53,630 nt of DNA from Clostridia bacterium (GCA_900755895.1 CAAEIG010000174.1:1-53630); one strand, 5' to 3'. Counted from the first letter of the stretch, positions 8,303 through 17,987 are shown. Notes: a model not told the origin generated them from the letters alone. Made by a program: numbers and translations.

Positions 8303-9208
8303 ATGGCAAAAAATCCAAACAAAATTAAAGAACCGGTATTCGACCGAGTTTTCTACGCGGTCTGTTTTGTGATCCTGCTGTTCTTGCTGGTCATTATCAT
8401 CTACCCGCTGTGGTTTGTGCTGATGGCTTCCTTCTCAGACGCTCAATATGTTAACAACGGCACCATCCTGCTGTATCCCAGAGGCTTCACCCTGTTGGGC
8501 TATCAGCGTACCATTGCAAACTCTGACATTTGGACAGGTTACGCCAACACCCTGCTCTACACAGTGGGCGGCACCTTGGTCGGCACCTTCTGTACCGTTG
8601 TGGCAGGCTATTCACTGTCCCGTCCCGACCTGCCCGGCCGGTCCATCATCATGAAGCTGTTTGTCTTCACCATGTACTTCCAGGGCGGCATGATCCCCTT
8701 CTACATCATCATCCAGAACATGGGTCTGCTGGACACCCGCTTCCTGATGATCATTGTCAGCTGCATCACTGTGTACAACATCATTCTGGTGCGCTCCTAC
8801 TTCGTCAACTCTCTGCCCATGGAGCTGTTTGAGGCCGCTTCCATTGACGGCTGCTCCAATGCGCGGTACATTTTCCAGATCGCCATTCCCCTTTCCAAGG
8901 CCATCATCGCGGTTATCGCGCTGTATGTGGCGGTCAGCTACTGGAACTCTTACTTCTATCCCATGATCTTCCTCTCCACCGAGAGCAAGTTCCCGCTGCA
9001 GCTGTTCCTGCGTCAGTTGCTGCTCATCGCCAACATGAACACCGCTTCTACCGGCACGGATCCCACGGCCGCTGCTCAGCTGGCAACCATGGCTAGCGTG
9101 CTGAAGTACTCTGTCATCGTGGTCTCCACAGTGCCCATCATCTGTGTGTACCCCTTCATTCAGAAGTACTTTGTGCAGGGCGTTATGATTGGCTCCATTA
9201 AGGGATAA
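8303..9208 (+). CDS. lplC: ABC sugar transporter permease, LplC/YtcP type
   Basis: Partner permease (COG0395) of 301 residues with six predicted helices; the first follows a short cytoplasmic start (FYAVCFVILLFLLVIIIYPL). The EAA loop is EAASIDGCSNARYIFQIAIP, near residue 175. The ATG at 8303 is preceded by GGGAGGGAG. It ends with the conserved tail KYFVQGVMIGSIKG. It should pair with LplB in the membrane to import the sugar delivered by the lipoprotein encoded next. Confidence 0.93.
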   Translation: MAKNPNKIKEPVFDRVFYAVCFVILLFLLVIIIYPLWFVLMASFSDAQYVNNGTILLYPRGFTLLGYQRTIANSDIWTGYANTLLYTVGGTLVGTFCTVVAGYSLSRPDLPGRSIIMKLFVFTMYFQGGMIPFYIIIQNMGLLDTRFLMIIVSCITVYNIILVRSYFVNSLPMELFEAASIDGCSNARYIFQIAIPLSKAIIAVIALYVAVSYWNSYFYPMIFLSTESKFPLQLFLRQLLLIANMNTASTGTDPTAAAQLATMASVLKYSVIVVSTVPIICVYPFIQKYFVQGVMIGSIKG

Positions 9209-9287
9209 GCCCAAAGGGCTGTCTTCATAAAAGCGCCTCCATTAAAAAAGGCGAAAACCCCAATCCATCATTCAAAGGAGGATAACA

Positions 9288-10997
9288 ATGAAAAGATTTT
9301 TAGCTATCCTGCTGTGCCTGTCCATGTTGGTCGGCGTTATGGCGGGCTGCACCGGTGGCGGCACAAGCTCCACCTCTGGCACCACCGACACGTCCAGCAC
9401 GGCTGACACTGGCGACAGCGAAGCTAGCGGCACCGAGGCTAGCGCCAGCGAAACTAGCGAAGACGGTGTGACCAACAAGGGCACCACTCTTCCCATCGTC
9501 AACGAGCCCGTCACCCTCAACGTGGTGAAAGAGCGTCACATGCTGGACACCACCGAGAGCTATAACGAAAAGGCTGCTTGGGCCAACATCACCGAAGAGA
9601 CTGGCATCACCATCGAGTGGACTGAGCTGGCTGCCGGCACTGCCGCAGAGCGTATTCCCTTGATGCTTTCCAGCGGCGATCTGCCCGACGTGTTCTGGGC
9701 AGCTCTCAGCGATGCTCAGGTTCTGCAGAACGAGAGCAACCTGTTCGCTATGGAAGATTACATGGAAGACTTTGCTCCCAACAGCCTCGCTACCTATGAA
9801 CAGCTGGGCGTTGACTGGAAAGAGATCGCTACCACTCCCAGCGGCCATATCTTCGGCTTCCTGGGCCGCTACGAGTCCCTGTATGAGAACACCGGCGACG
9901 GCATCCAGATCATCAACAAGGCATGGCTGGATAAGGTAGGCATGGATGTTCCCACCACCCTGGATGAGTTCACCGAAGTCCTGCGTGCTTTCAAGGAGCA
10001 GGATCCCAACGGCAACGGCCAGGCTGATGAAATCCCCTACTGCTTCTCCGAGGACATGTGGTGCGCTTACGCTACCAACACCATGGGTTGGTGGGGCATT
10101 GGCGACGGCGCCGGCTCTGACACCACCTCCAGCAAGTCCACCCGCGACGGCAAGGTGACTGGCAGCGTCAACACCGACGAGTATCGTCAGTATCTGGAGT
10201 ACACCCACTCCCTGTATGCTGAGGGCCTGATGGATCAGGAAGGCTTCTCTCAGAACACCGAAGTGTTCTCCACCAAGATTAAGAGCAACCAGGTCGGTAC
10301 CTACTTCTGCTGGACCGCTCTGGAGTACCTGACCAGCGAGCAGGTTGAGGATTGGGTTGTTATGCCTCCCATCCAGGCTATCGAAGGCGTTGATCCCATC
10401 GCCAACGGTGAAGTTGACCGCTCCACCATCCAGAAGAACAAGTGGGTCATCACCACCTCTTGCGAGCATCCCGAGGCTGCTATGCGTCTGTGGGACTACC
10501 AGGCCCGCGACACCGAGAGCAAGATGACCGTTGCTATGGGCGAGAAGGGCAAACTGTGGGATGAGTACGAAGATGGCTCCGGCTACTACTTCATCGTTCC
10601 CGAGGACACCACCCCCGAGTTCACCTTCGAGCATATGAAGTACACCTACGGTGTTGTTAACGATCCTCCGCTGCTGACCAAGGAAGAAACCCCCAAGAAC
10701 GACGGCGAGATCTCTCCCTCCGCTGCTCTGCGCGATTCCATGGTTGATCAGGTTGATGAGTACTTCCTGCCCAAGGAAGATCAGCTGCCCCAGATCTACG
10801 TCTCCACTGAGGCTATTGATCGCCGTACCTTCATCGAGACCGACCTGTTCGCTTACATCAAGGAGTTCCGTGCCCAGGCTATCATGAACGGCTTCACTGA
10901 CGACGAGTGGAACAACTACGTTTCTCAGCTGGATGCTTACGGCTATCAGGATTGGCTGCAGTGGTACCAGGACATGATGGACGGCACCTTGGAGTAA
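9288..10997 (+). CDS. Extracellular sugar-binding lipoprotein (LipO-like, SBP_bac_1)
   Basis: Surface-anchored solute-binding protein of 569 residues. The signal peptide MKRFLAILLCLSMLVGVMAG ends at the lipobox Cys21. A Ser/Thr/Asp-rich linker (about residues 22-65) leads to the type I carbohydrate-binding fold, with ITEETGITIEWTEL and LMLSSGDLPDVFWA as family-like landmarks. AAAGGAGG lies six bases before the ATG. Codon use is strongly biased to GCT, GGC and ACC, suggesting high expression. It captures the oligosaccharide for LplB/LplC. A hairpin downstream may limit read-through into the GH42 gene. Confidence 0.93.
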   Translation: MKRFLAILLCLSMLVGVMAGCTGGGTSSTSGTTDTSSTADTGDSEASGTEASASETSEDGVTNKGTTLPIVNEPVTLNVVKERHMLDTTESYNEKAAWANITEETGITIEWTELAAGTAAERIPLMLSSGDLPDVFWAALSDAQVLQNESNLFAMEDYMEDFAPNSLATYEQLGVDWKEIATTPSGHIFGFLGRYESLYENTGDGIQIINKAWLDKVGMDVPTTLDEFTEVLRAFKEQDPNGNGQADEIPYCFSEDMWCAYATNTMGWWGIGDGAGSDTTSSKSTRDGKVTGSVNTDEYRQYLEYTHSLYAEGLMDQEGFSQNTEVFSTKIKSNQVGTYFCWTALEYLTSEQVEDWVVMPPIQAIEGVDPIANGEVDRSTIQKNKWVITTSCEHPEAAMRLWDYQARDTESKMTVAMGEKGKLWDEYEDGSGYYFIVPEDTTPEFTFEHMKYTYGVVNDPPLLTKEETPKNDGEISPSAALRDSMVDQVDEYFLPKEDQLPQIYVSTEAIDRRTFIETDLFAYIKEFRAQAIMNGFTDDEWNNYVSQLDAYGYQDWLQWYQDMMDGTLE

Positions 10998-11043
10998 TTT
11001 CCTAAAATAGTGCTTGAGAATATGATCCGTTTCATGTAGAATA

Positions 11044-11092
11044 GAAACGCCGCCAGTGCGATAGCCAAAAGGCCGCCTGGCGGCGTTTCTCT
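11044..11092 (+). terminator. Strong hairpin between the binding protein and GH42 genes
   Basis: A perfect 13-bp stem, GAAACGCCGCCAG (11044-11056) with CTGGCGGCGTTTC (11077-11089), followed by TCTCTCTG rather than a clean T-run. It may be a partial terminator or a 3' stabiliser giving more binding protein than enzyme. Confidence 0.7.
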
Positions 11093-11135
11093 CTGTAAAA
11101 AACTTCTTCTCATACAAGAAAGGAAGCGAGTCAAA

Positions 11136-13142
11136 ATGAAAATGCCCTTTGGCCGCATGCTGTACGGCGGCGACTACAACCCCAACCAGTGGCCCCGGGA
11201 GATCTGGGACGAGGACATGAAGCTGTTCAAGGACGCCAGCATCAACTCTGCCACCATCAACGTATTCTCTTGGGCCAAGATTCAGCCCGCTGAGGAGACC
11301 TTCGACTTCTCCGAGCTGGACGACATTGTGGATATGCTCTCCAAAGAGGGCTATGACATTGTCCTGGCCACCGCCACCGGCGCCATGCCCGCCTGGCTGG
11401 TGAAGAAGTATCCCGAAGTGGCTCGTGTGGACTTTGAGGGCCGGCGTCACAAGTTTGGCGGCCGCCACAACCACTGCCCCAACAGCCTGGTCTTCCAGAA
11501 GTACGCCACCGCCCTGGTGGAGGAGCTGGCCAAGCGGTATGGCTCCAATCCCCATGTGACCTGCTGGCACATCAGCAACGAGTATGGCGGCGAGTGCTAC
11601 TGCGAGAGCTGCCAGAAGGAGTTCCGTGTGTGGCTGAAGCGGAAGTACGGTACCCTGGAAGCCGTCAACGCCGCTTGGAACACCGAGTTCTGGGGCCACA
11701 CCTTCTATGACTGGGACGAGATCGTCGCTCCCAACGAGCTGGGCGACGCTATCGGCCACGAGAAAACCGCTTTCGCCGGTATCTCCATCGACTATCGTCG
11801 GTTCATGTCCGACAGCCTGTTGGAGAACTTCAAGATGGAGCGGGACGCCATCCGCAAGTACGACAAGGAGACCGCCATCACCACCAACCTGATGGGCACC
11901 TATAAGGGCCTGGATTACTTCAAGTGGGCCAAGGAGATGGACGTGGTGTCCTGGGACAGCTATCCCGCCTACAACACTCCCTGGAGCATGGTGGCCATGC
12001 GCAACGACTTGATGCGTGGCTTGAAGGATCAGTCCTTCATGCTCATGGAGCAGACCCCCAGCCAGCAGAACTGGCAGCCCTACAACTCCCTGAAGCGCCC
12101 CGGCCAGATGCGTGCTCAGAGCTACCAGACCGTGGCTCATGGCGGCGACACCATTCAGTTCTTCCAGCTGCGCCGGTCCAAGGGCGCCTGCGAGAAATTC
12201 CACGGCGCTGTGATTGCCCACTCCGGCAGCGGCGACACCCGCGTGTTCAAGGAGTGCGCACAGTTGGGCGCTGAGCTGAAAGCTCTGGGCGATCAGCTGA
12301 TCACTGCCGACAATCCCGCTAAGGTGGGCATCATCTTCGATTGGGACAACTACTGGGCTCTGGAGTACACCAGCGGCCCCACAGTGGACCTGAAGTACGT
12401 GGATCAGATCCATCAGTACTACCGCTACTTCTACGACAAGAACATCCCCGTGGACATGATCCCCGTGGACGCTGACTTCTCCAAGTACCAGGTAGTGGTT
12501 GCTCCCGTGCTGTACATGGTCAAGGAGGGCATGGCCGAGGCTCTGGAGAAATTCGTGGCTGACGGCGGCACTCTGGTCACCGGCTACATGAGCGGCATTG
12601 TGGATCAGTCCGACAACGTGCACCTGGGCGGCTATCCCGGGCCCCTGCGCAAGATGTGCGGCATCTGGGCCGAGGAGATCGACGCGCTGGCTCCCGAGCA
12701 GACCAACGTACTGAAGTTCACCGACGGCACCGAAGCCAAGTGCAACCTGCTGTGCGACATCATCCGCCTGGAGGGCGCTGAGGTTGTGGCCAACTACGGT
12801 GAGGACTTCTACGCCGATTCCCCCGCAGTCACCAAGAACACCTTTGGCAAGGGCATTGTCTACTATGTGGGTACCCAGCCCGATGCTTGCGCCCTGGATA
12901 AGATCCTGGATATGGTCGCTGCCGGCGCCGGCGTGGAGCGCCTGATCGACGAGGACACCCCCTTGGAGATCACCAAGCGTGTCAAGGACGGCAACGAGTT
13001 CTGGTTCATCCTGAACCTGACCGGCAAGCCCCAGCAGGCTCCCAAGGCCTTTGCAGGCGAGACGGACATCCTCACCGGCGACAAGATCGGCGAGGCCGAC
13101 CTGAAGCCCTTTGACGCACTGATCGTCAAGCGGACCAAATAA
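11136..13142 (+). CDS. GH42 beta-galactosidase
   Basis: Cytosolic glycoside hydrolase (no signal peptide), 668 residues, normal for GH42; releases terminal beta-galactose from oligosaccharides. The TIM barrel starts at GRMLYGGDYNPNQWP. The acid/base is Glu149 in HISNEYGG, and the nucleophile is Glu305 in FMLMEQTPS. Cys114, Cys154, Cys156 and Cys159 match the zinc cluster of many GH42 enzymes. A trimerisation (class I glutamine amidotransferase-like) domain follows from about residue 390. It is last in the transport operon, so the imported sugar is likely a beta-galactoside such as a galactan, milk or plant oligosaccharide. Confidence 0.95.
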   Translation: MKMPFGRMLYGGDYNPNQWPREIWDEDMKLFKDASINSATINVFSWAKIQPAEETFDFSELDDIVDMLSKEGYDIVLATATGAMPAWLVKKYPEVARVDFEGRRHKFGGRHNHCPNSLVFQKYATALVEELAKRYGSNPHVTCWHISNEYGGECYCESCQKEFRVWLKRKYGTLEAVNAAWNTEFWGHTFYDWDEIVAPNELGDAIGHEKTAFAGISIDYRRFMSDSLLENFKMERDAIRKYDKETAITTNLMGTYKGLDYFKWAKEMDVVSWDSYPAYNTPWSMVAMRNDLMRGLKDQSFMLMEQTPSQQNWQPYNSLKRPGQMRAQSYQTVAHGGDTIQFFQLRRSKGACEKFHGAVIAHSGSGDTRVFKECAQLGAELKALGDQLITADNPAKVGIIFDWDNYWALEYTSGPTVDLKYVDQIHQYYRYFYDKNIPVDMIPVDADFSKYQVVVAPVLYMVKEGMAEALEKFVADGGTLVTGYMSGIVDQSDNVHLGGYPGPLRKMCGIWAEEIDALAPEQTNVLKFTDGTEAKCNLLCDIIRLEGAEVVANYGEDFYADSPAVTKNTFGKGIVYYVGTQPDACALDKILDMVAAGAGVERLIDEDTPLEITKRVKDGNEFWFILNLTGKPQQAPKAFAGETDILTGDKIGEADLKPFDALIVKRTK

Positions 13143-13154
13143 GAAACCATAAGG

Positions 13155-13187
13155 AAGGGACGGTTCCAAGGAACCGTCCCTTTTGTT
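13155..13187 (+). terminator. Terminator after the GH42 gene
   Basis: AGGGACGGTTCC pairs with GGAACCGTCCCT, followed by TTTTGTT. Confidence 0.88.
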
Positions 13188-13191
13188 CGCG

Positions 13192-13220
13192 TTGAATTTA
13201 AGCCCGGGGTGTGGTATACT
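13192..13220 (+). promoter_or_regulatory. Promoter of the acyltransferase gene
   Basis: TTGAAT, 17 bp, TATACT; start codon 35 bp downstream at 13256. Confidence 0.65.
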
Positions 13221-13255
13221 TACTCCATTCATTTCAAACAAGAAAGGGTGATCCC

Positions 13256-14305
13256 ATGGATTCCAAACAGCCGGCCCTACGGGATGTCTCCGTGGACCTG
13301 GTCAAAGCTTTTGCCATCATCGGGGTCATGGTCATCCACGCCGCCGCTGGTCCGGCCAGCTCCACTGCCGTGGGATCCGCGGGGTGGTATGCCACGCTTT
13401 TCTGGGGTTCGGTGAGCCGGGCCAGTGTCCCCCTGTTTTTGATGTGTACCGGAGCGCTGTTCCTTCGGCCGGAGAAGGTGATCTCCGGCAAAAAACTTTG
13501 GCTCCACTACATCCTCCACATCGCTGTGGCACTGTTTTTCTGGGCTTCCCTGTACAAGCTCTACCACCTGGTGATGGCACACATCCTATCTCCAGCAACG
13601 CTGGTCAGCTCCATCAAGGAGCTGGTGGCTTTCCAGCATGAGGACCACCTCTATTACCTGCATCTTGTGCTGCTGATCTACGCCCTGATGCCTCTCTTGA
13701 AGCTGCTGACCCAGTACGGCTCCAAAAGGCTGCTGGAATACCTGCTGGCAGTGTGGTTTGTGCTGGCTGTGGCGCTGCCCACCGTGAAGGGATTCTGGCC
13801 TTTTACCCTGCTCAGCGGCGTCCCCTATCAGTGGATGATGAACATGGCTTACGGCTCCATGGGATATGTCCTGTTGGGCTACTACCTGCGGACCTATTCC
13901 CTTCCCCGTTGGGCCGGCTGGGTGTTGACAATCACCGGTTTTGGGATGGTCTTTGGTCTGACCATTGTCTTCTCCCTCCACGCCGGGGCGCTGGATTCCC
14001 GCTTTTGGGAGGGCATGAGCGTGGGCGTCTGCCTGATGGGAACGGGCATTTTCTCCCTGTTCTCCTCCGTAAAAGCCACAGGCCCCAAACTGACTGCCGT
14101 CGCCCGATTCCTGTCCCAGGGCTCCTTTTGCGTGTACTTGTGCCACATTCTCTTCCGCAATTTCTTGCAGAGCCGTGGCTTGACCGGCAGCTGGCCCAAC
14201 CCCTTTGTGGGAGTGCCCCTGCTGGCGGCAGCTACCTTGGCCTGCTCCCTGGTGGCATACCTGGTCCTCTCCAGGATCCCGGTGGTGCGCCGCTGGCTCA
14301 TTTGA
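13256..14305 (+). CDS. Membrane acyltransferase, acyltransferase-3 family
   Basis: Integral membrane protein of 349 residues with about ten predicted helices. Acyltransferase-3 proteins (OatA, WecH, NodX relatives) move acetyl or succinyl groups onto cell-surface glycans. The N-terminal family pattern is DVSVDLVKAFAIIGVMVIHA, with the conserved His (residue 29) in MVIHA; the C-terminus has the usual SFCVYLCHILF stretch. The ATG at 13256 with AAAGGGTG upstream is preferred; an upstream ATG at 13211 overlaps the promoter -10. The acceptor is unknown. No tie to the flanking galactosidases is proven. Confidence 0.88.
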   Translation: MDSKQPALRDVSVDLVKAFAIIGVMVIHAAAGPASSTAVGSAGWYATLFWGSVSRASVPLFLMCTGALFLRPEKVISGKKLWLHYILHIAVALFFWASLYKLYHLVMAHILSPATLVSSIKELVAFQHEDHLYYLHLVLLIYALMPLLKLLTQYGSKRLLEYLLAVWFVLAVALPTVKGFWPFTLLSGVPYQWMMNMAYGSMGYVLLGYYLRTYSLPRWAGWVLTITGFGMVFGLTIVFSLHAGALDSRFWEGMSVGVCLMGTGIFSLFSSVKATGPKLTAVARFLSQGSFCVYLCHILFRNFLQSRGLTGSWPNPFVGVPLLAAATLACSLVAYLVLSRIPVVRRWLI

Positions 14306-14318
14306 CCTTTGATACCCG

Positions 14319-14358
14319 CCAAAAAGGGGATGCTGCAAGTTGCAGCATCCCCTTTTTC
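14319..14358. terminator. Bidirectional terminator between convergent genes
   Basis: AAAAAGGGGATGCTGCAA and TTGCAGCATCCCCTTTTT form a near-perfect stem with A and T flanks, serving both the acyltransferase (+) and GH2 (-) genes. Confidence 0.92.
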
Positions 14359-14386
14359 TCTGGGAATTTTAGCTTTTCATTCCATA

Positions 14387-16747
14387 TTATTTCACTGCGA
14401 CGGTGATCTGCTGGGTCTCCAGACCGGGTGCGGAAACCGTCAGCTCCAGATTGCCGGGAGCCGTACCCGCCCGCAGAGCGATCATCGCCCGGCCGGTCCA
14501 AGTGACCCGGCAACCAGTGCCGTAGCTCTCCTCGGTGCAGGGGTTGTTAGAGCCGAATCCCGCCAGGGTGCCCGGGCCCCGCAGGAATGCGGAAATCTCC
14601 CGGTCATCGCAGTACACCCGGTTGCCCTCAGCATCCAACAAGGTGACGGTGACATAGCACAAGTCCAGACTGTCCCCCTGGATGCTCTCCCGGTCGGCCT
14701 CCAACTGGATGGACGCTGTAGTCCCGGTGGTGCGCAGGCAGCTCTCTCCCTGGGCTTTGCCGTCCCGGTAGGCGATGGCTTTCAGCTCTCCGGGCTGATA
14801 GGGCAGCGTTAGAGAGGCGATCATCTCCTGGGGCTTCACCTTCCCTTGAGAGACGCCGTTGAGCAGGAATTCCACCTCATCGCAGTCGGAGTAAGCCTCC
14901 ACCTGAATGGGCTTGCCCTCATACCCGGGATGGGTCCAGGTGGGCTGCACGTCGTGCCAATGCCAACCCGTGCCGTAGAGGGTCTCCCCGGTGTGGGCGG
15001 GATTTGCCGCAAACAGATAGATCCCGTCGTCCATACCCCAAATCACTTTCCGGTAATAGGAGCGGGGCATCCGTTCGCCGTCCAGGGCAAGATCTCCCTG
15101 GAAGCAGCTGAGCCAGGGGTATCCCGCCATCAGGCTCAGGCCCATCTCGCTGGGGTCGTAGAAGAACCGGCCAGCGCCTGCCTCGCCCAGATTGTCGTGA
15201 GCGGTCCACATAAAGTCGCCGATCACCCAATCACACTTCATCACGGCCTGGCAGTTTGCCCAAGCATCAATACCCGTGGTTTCCGTGCCCTGGAGGGGCA
15301 TATCAGGGAACAGCTTGTGGAACTGCTCGTAGTGCATGTAGCTGTAGTTCAACGAGACGATATCCAGATGGGAGATCATAGCCCGGAAGCGCTCCTCATG
15401 CTGGGCATCGGAGCAATAGGGGCTCTGGGGGAAGGGCTGGCCGTTCTTGTCGCCCTTGAGGCACTCAGGCATGAACATACCCCCGCAGGTGACCAGGCGG
15501 GTGGAGTCCAGACTGCGGATGAAATCCGCCTGGACCTTGATCCAATACTCGGCGTCGGCAGAGCCGTTGGCCTCGGGGATCTCATTGCCAAAGGACCAGC
15601 AGTACACGCTGGGATGGTTCCGGTCCCGGCGCATGGTGGATTCAATATCCCGCTGCCACCAATCCTCAAACCACACATGGTAGTCGTTGCGGTTTTTGCC
15701 GGTGCGCCAGCAGTCAAAGAACTCGTCAATGACGTAGATGCCCAGCTTATCACAGGCATCCAGCAGCGCCTGGGAGGGCGGATTGTGGGAGGTGCGGATG
15801 GAGTTGAAACCGGCGGCCTTCAAATTGGCCATCTTCCGCTCCTCGGCCCGGGGTAGAGCCATGGCGCCCAGCATGCCGTTGTCGTGGTGGACACAGCCGC
15901 CAAAGAGCTTCACGGTCCTGCCGTTGACCTTCAGGCCCTCTTTGGCGCTGACCTCAATTTTGCGGATACCCAGATTCTCCACGGTGGTATCAGGCTCCTG
16001 ACCGGGCACCGTAACCGTCACCTGCGCCTGGTAGAGATTGGGCTCCAAATCGTCCCACAGAGCGGGGAAATCCACCGTCAGGTTCAGGGAACAAGAGGTC
16101 TTGCCGGGCTGCAGGGTCACCGTCTGAGACGCCTGGGCCTTTACCTGGCCCTGGAAGGTGAGGGTCACCTCAAAGGCGGCCTGCTGCTCCTCGCCGCTGG
16201 TGTTGGTAACCTCCGCCTGAATCAGCACCTCTGCCCGGTCCTTTTCCGCCACCGGCGTGGTGAGGAACAGCTCCCGGGGATCCACATAACAGCAACCGCC
16301 CACCAACAGGGAGACTTCCCGATACAGGCCCGCCCCGGAGTACCACCGGCTGGAGGGTTGGTTGCCGTGGGTGGTGATGGTCACCTGGTTGGGAACGTCA
16401 AACCGCAGGCAAGGGGTCAGATCCACTACAAAGGGGGTGTAGCCGTAGGGATGCAGCGCCAGATTCTCCCCGTTGCAATTGACCTGGGCATTCATATAGG
16501 CGCCGTCTATGTTCAGCAGAACGGTTTTTCCCTGCCAGTCGGCGGGAGCGTCAAACTCCTTTTGATAGGTGGCAAAGCCGTCCTGAAAGTAACCTACCCG
16601 GGCTCCTCCAACGGCGTCCTTGGTTCGGGGCAGGTTTAATACAAAATCATCGGGCAGGTCCACTTTTTCCCACTGGACATTCTTCACCCAGTGGATGTGT
16701 TCCTCGTTGCATCTGGACCAATCCTTGTAAAAAGATACTTTTTGCAT
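14387..16747 (-). CDS. GH2 beta-galactosidase-like enzyme with DUF4982 region
   Basis: Cytosolic glycoside hydrolase of 786 residues without a signal peptide. An N-terminal sugar-binding domain (1-155) and an immunoglobulin-like domain (about 160-265) precede the TIM barrel. The acid/base is Glu389 in SFGNEIPEANG and the nucleophile Glu489 in PLQGTETTG. After the barrel comes a DUF4982-like domain (pattern HPGYEGKPIQVEAYSDCDEV) and a C-terminal Ig-like domain ending VAVK. This layout is typical of GH2 beta-galactosidases acting on plant or host oligosaccharides; beta-glucuronidase is less likely. The divergent AraC gene 132 bp upstream is the probable regulator. Confidence 0.92.
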   Translation of the reverse strand: MQKVSFYKDWSRCNEEHIHWVKNVQWEKVDLPDDFVLNLPRTKDAVGGARVGYFQDGFATYQKEFDAPADWQGKTVLLNIDGAYMNAQVNCNGENLALHPYGYTPFVVDLTPCLRFDVPNQVTITTHGNQPSSRWYSGAGLYREVSLLVGGCCYVDPRELFLTTPVAEKDRAEVLIQAEVTNTSGEEQQAAFEVTLTFQGQVKAQASQTVTLQPGKTSCSLNLTVDFPALWDDLEPNLYQAQVTVTVPGQEPDTTVENLGIRKIEVSAKEGLKVNGRTVKLFGGCVHHDNGMLGAMALPRAEERKMANLKAAGFNSIRTSHNPPSQALLDACDKLGIYVIDEFFDCWRTGKNRNDYHVWFEDWWQRDIESTMRRDRNHPSVYCWSFGNEIPEANGSADAEYWIKVQADFIRSLDSTRLVTCGGMFMPECLKGDKNGQPFPQSPYCSDAQHEERFRAMISHLDIVSLNYSYMHYEQFHKLFPDMPLQGTETTGIDAWANCQAVMKCDWVIGDFMWTAHDNLGEAGAGRFFYDPSEMGLSLMAGYPWLSCFQGDLALDGERMPRSYYRKVIWGMDDGIYLFAANPAHTGETLYGTGWHWHDVQPTWTHPGYEGKPIQVEAYSDCDEVEFLLNGVSQGKVKPQEMIASLTLPYQPGELKAIAYRDGKAQGESCLRTTGTTASIQLEADRESIQGDSLDLCYVTVTLLDAEGNRVYCDDREISAFLRGPGTLAGFGSNNPCTEESYGTGCRVTWTGRAMIALRAGTAPGNLELTVSAPGLETQQITVAVK

Positions 16748-16771
16748 AGCGATCCTTCCTTTCTCAGGTTG

Positions 16772-16800
16772 TGGATATCAGAATGCGCGCCGGGTATCCA
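16772..16800. promoter_or_regulatory. Inverted repeat in the GH2-araC divergent region
   Basis: TGGATA (16772-16777) and TATCCA (16795-16800) lie in the GH2 leader side of the intergenic region. It is a possible operator for the divergent AraC protein; the arms are short. Confidence 0.3.
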
Positions 16801-16809
16801 AACCGGGCC

Positions 16810-16838
16810 TTGACAGATCCCGGCGGGGCCTTTATGCT
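16810..16838 (+). promoter_or_regulatory. Promoter of the AraC regulator gene
   Basis: TTGACA, 17 bp, TATGCT; followed by AAAGGAGG and a GTG start at 16880. Confidence 0.75.
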
Positions 16839-16879
16839 AGTTGAAAAGAACCCTGCAACCGCAAAAAGGAGGGCGCGCT

Positions 16880-17881
16880 GTGGAGCCGAAAATAAATCAC
16901 TTAGAGCCGGGAGAGCGGAATATGTCCTCCCCGTTTTCCATGGCGTACATGGACATCCGGAACGGTCGGGATGTGACCTTCAGCTTTTTGGGCCGCCCCA
17001 CGGAACGGGAAAAATTCCCCCCGGACGTCAAGGCGGGACTGCATCGCCACACCCACTACGAGCTGGTGTTCGTCCTGGAGGGCGAATACATCCAGCGCAT
17101 GGAAAACGGCAATTTCCGCTACCGGGCCGGGGACGTGATCTTCTTAAACCGCAGCGTCCGCCACGGAGAGGGCTATGACAGCGACTGTGTGCTGGTGTTT
17201 CTGAACCTCTCCCCCGATTTTCTGGAGAGCCTGTTCCAGTCCCCGGCAAGCCAGCTGCTCCCTGGAGCTCCCCAAAACCAACAGGGGCCCATCTGGCAGT
17301 TTCTGCGCACCAACAGTGAGAACTCAGATGCCCGATTCTGCCGGGAATACCTGGACTTTTTCTCCCTGGGTGGCAGAGAGCGCACCGCCGCTTTGCTGGA
17401 TTCCATCGCCCAGGAGCTGACCTTGGCTTCCACGGGCTACGGCTTCCGGGTGCAGGCCCTGCTGCTGGAGTTTTTCGCCGTCTTGGAGGACCCCTCCCTC
17501 TACCTGCTGTCCCACATCCGCATAGACGCCAGCTCTCAGGAGTTCCTCTGCGCCAGAATCCTCCGGTATCTGGAGGCTCATCACGGCAGGGCCACCCGTC
17601 AGGAACTGGGCAGGTATTTCCACTACAACGGCGACTATCTCAACCGACTGGTGAAGAATTTCTCCGGCAGGACCATCTCCCAGCTGGGGCAGCACATCGC
17701 CTTGCAGGAAGCTCAGCGCCTGCTGCGGGAAACGGATCAGGGCATCTCGGAGATCATTCAGGGACTGGGATTTGTCAACCGGACCTATTTCTATCGGATC
17801 TTCCAACAGGAAACCGGCATGACCCCCGGCGAGTACCGGGAGAGCATAAAAAGCCATTCCAATTGCAGCGGACGCCCTTGA
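16880..17881 (+). CDS. AraC-family transcriptional regulator
   Basis: DNA-binding regulator of 333 residues. The GTG at 16880 is chosen because AAAGGAGGG lies six bases upstream; an ATG at 16841 has none and falls at the predicted transcription start. The N-terminal cupin (about residues 25-120) has the family pattern HRHTHYELVFVLEGEY and probably binds a sugar. The C-terminal double helix-turn-helix (about 225-325) includes TRQELGRYFHYNGDYLNRLV and the AraC signature GISEIIQGLGFVNRTYFYRIFQ, broken here by positions rather than gaps. Divergent from the GH2 gene, so it likely controls it and perhaps the nearby transport operon. Confidence 0.92.
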   Translation: MEPKINHLEPGERNMSSPFSMAYMDIRNGRDVTFSFLGRPTEREKFPPDVKAGLHRHTHYELVFVLEGEYIQRMENGNFRYRAGDVIFLNRSVRHGEGYDSDCVLVFLNLSPDFLESLFQSPASQLLPGAPQNQQGPIWQFLRTNSENSDARFCREYLDFFSLGGRERTAALLDSIAQELTLASTGYGFRVQALLLEFFAVLEDPSLYLLSHIRIDASSQEFLCARILRYLEAHHGRATRQELGRYFHYNGDYLNRLVKNFSGRTISQLGQHIALQEAQRLLRETDQGISEIIQGLGFVNRTYFYRIFQQETGMTPGEYRESIKSHSNCSGRP

Positions 17882-17987
17882 GCTTATTATACTGCCCCCA
17901 ACAGGGGAAACAATGTCCAAAACCCAGCCACAGGGAGGGGATTGTATCCAATCCAGAGGTTCTTCTCTGGAGGCCTCCCCAAAAAGA

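Noticed and set aside
9300..13241. A 1313-codon open frame on the minus strand opposite the binding-protein and GH42 genes
   Set aside because: It is a mirror of strongly biased codon use (few TTA, CTA and TCA codons in the real genes). It has no domain, no ribosome binding site, and lies over two clear genes.
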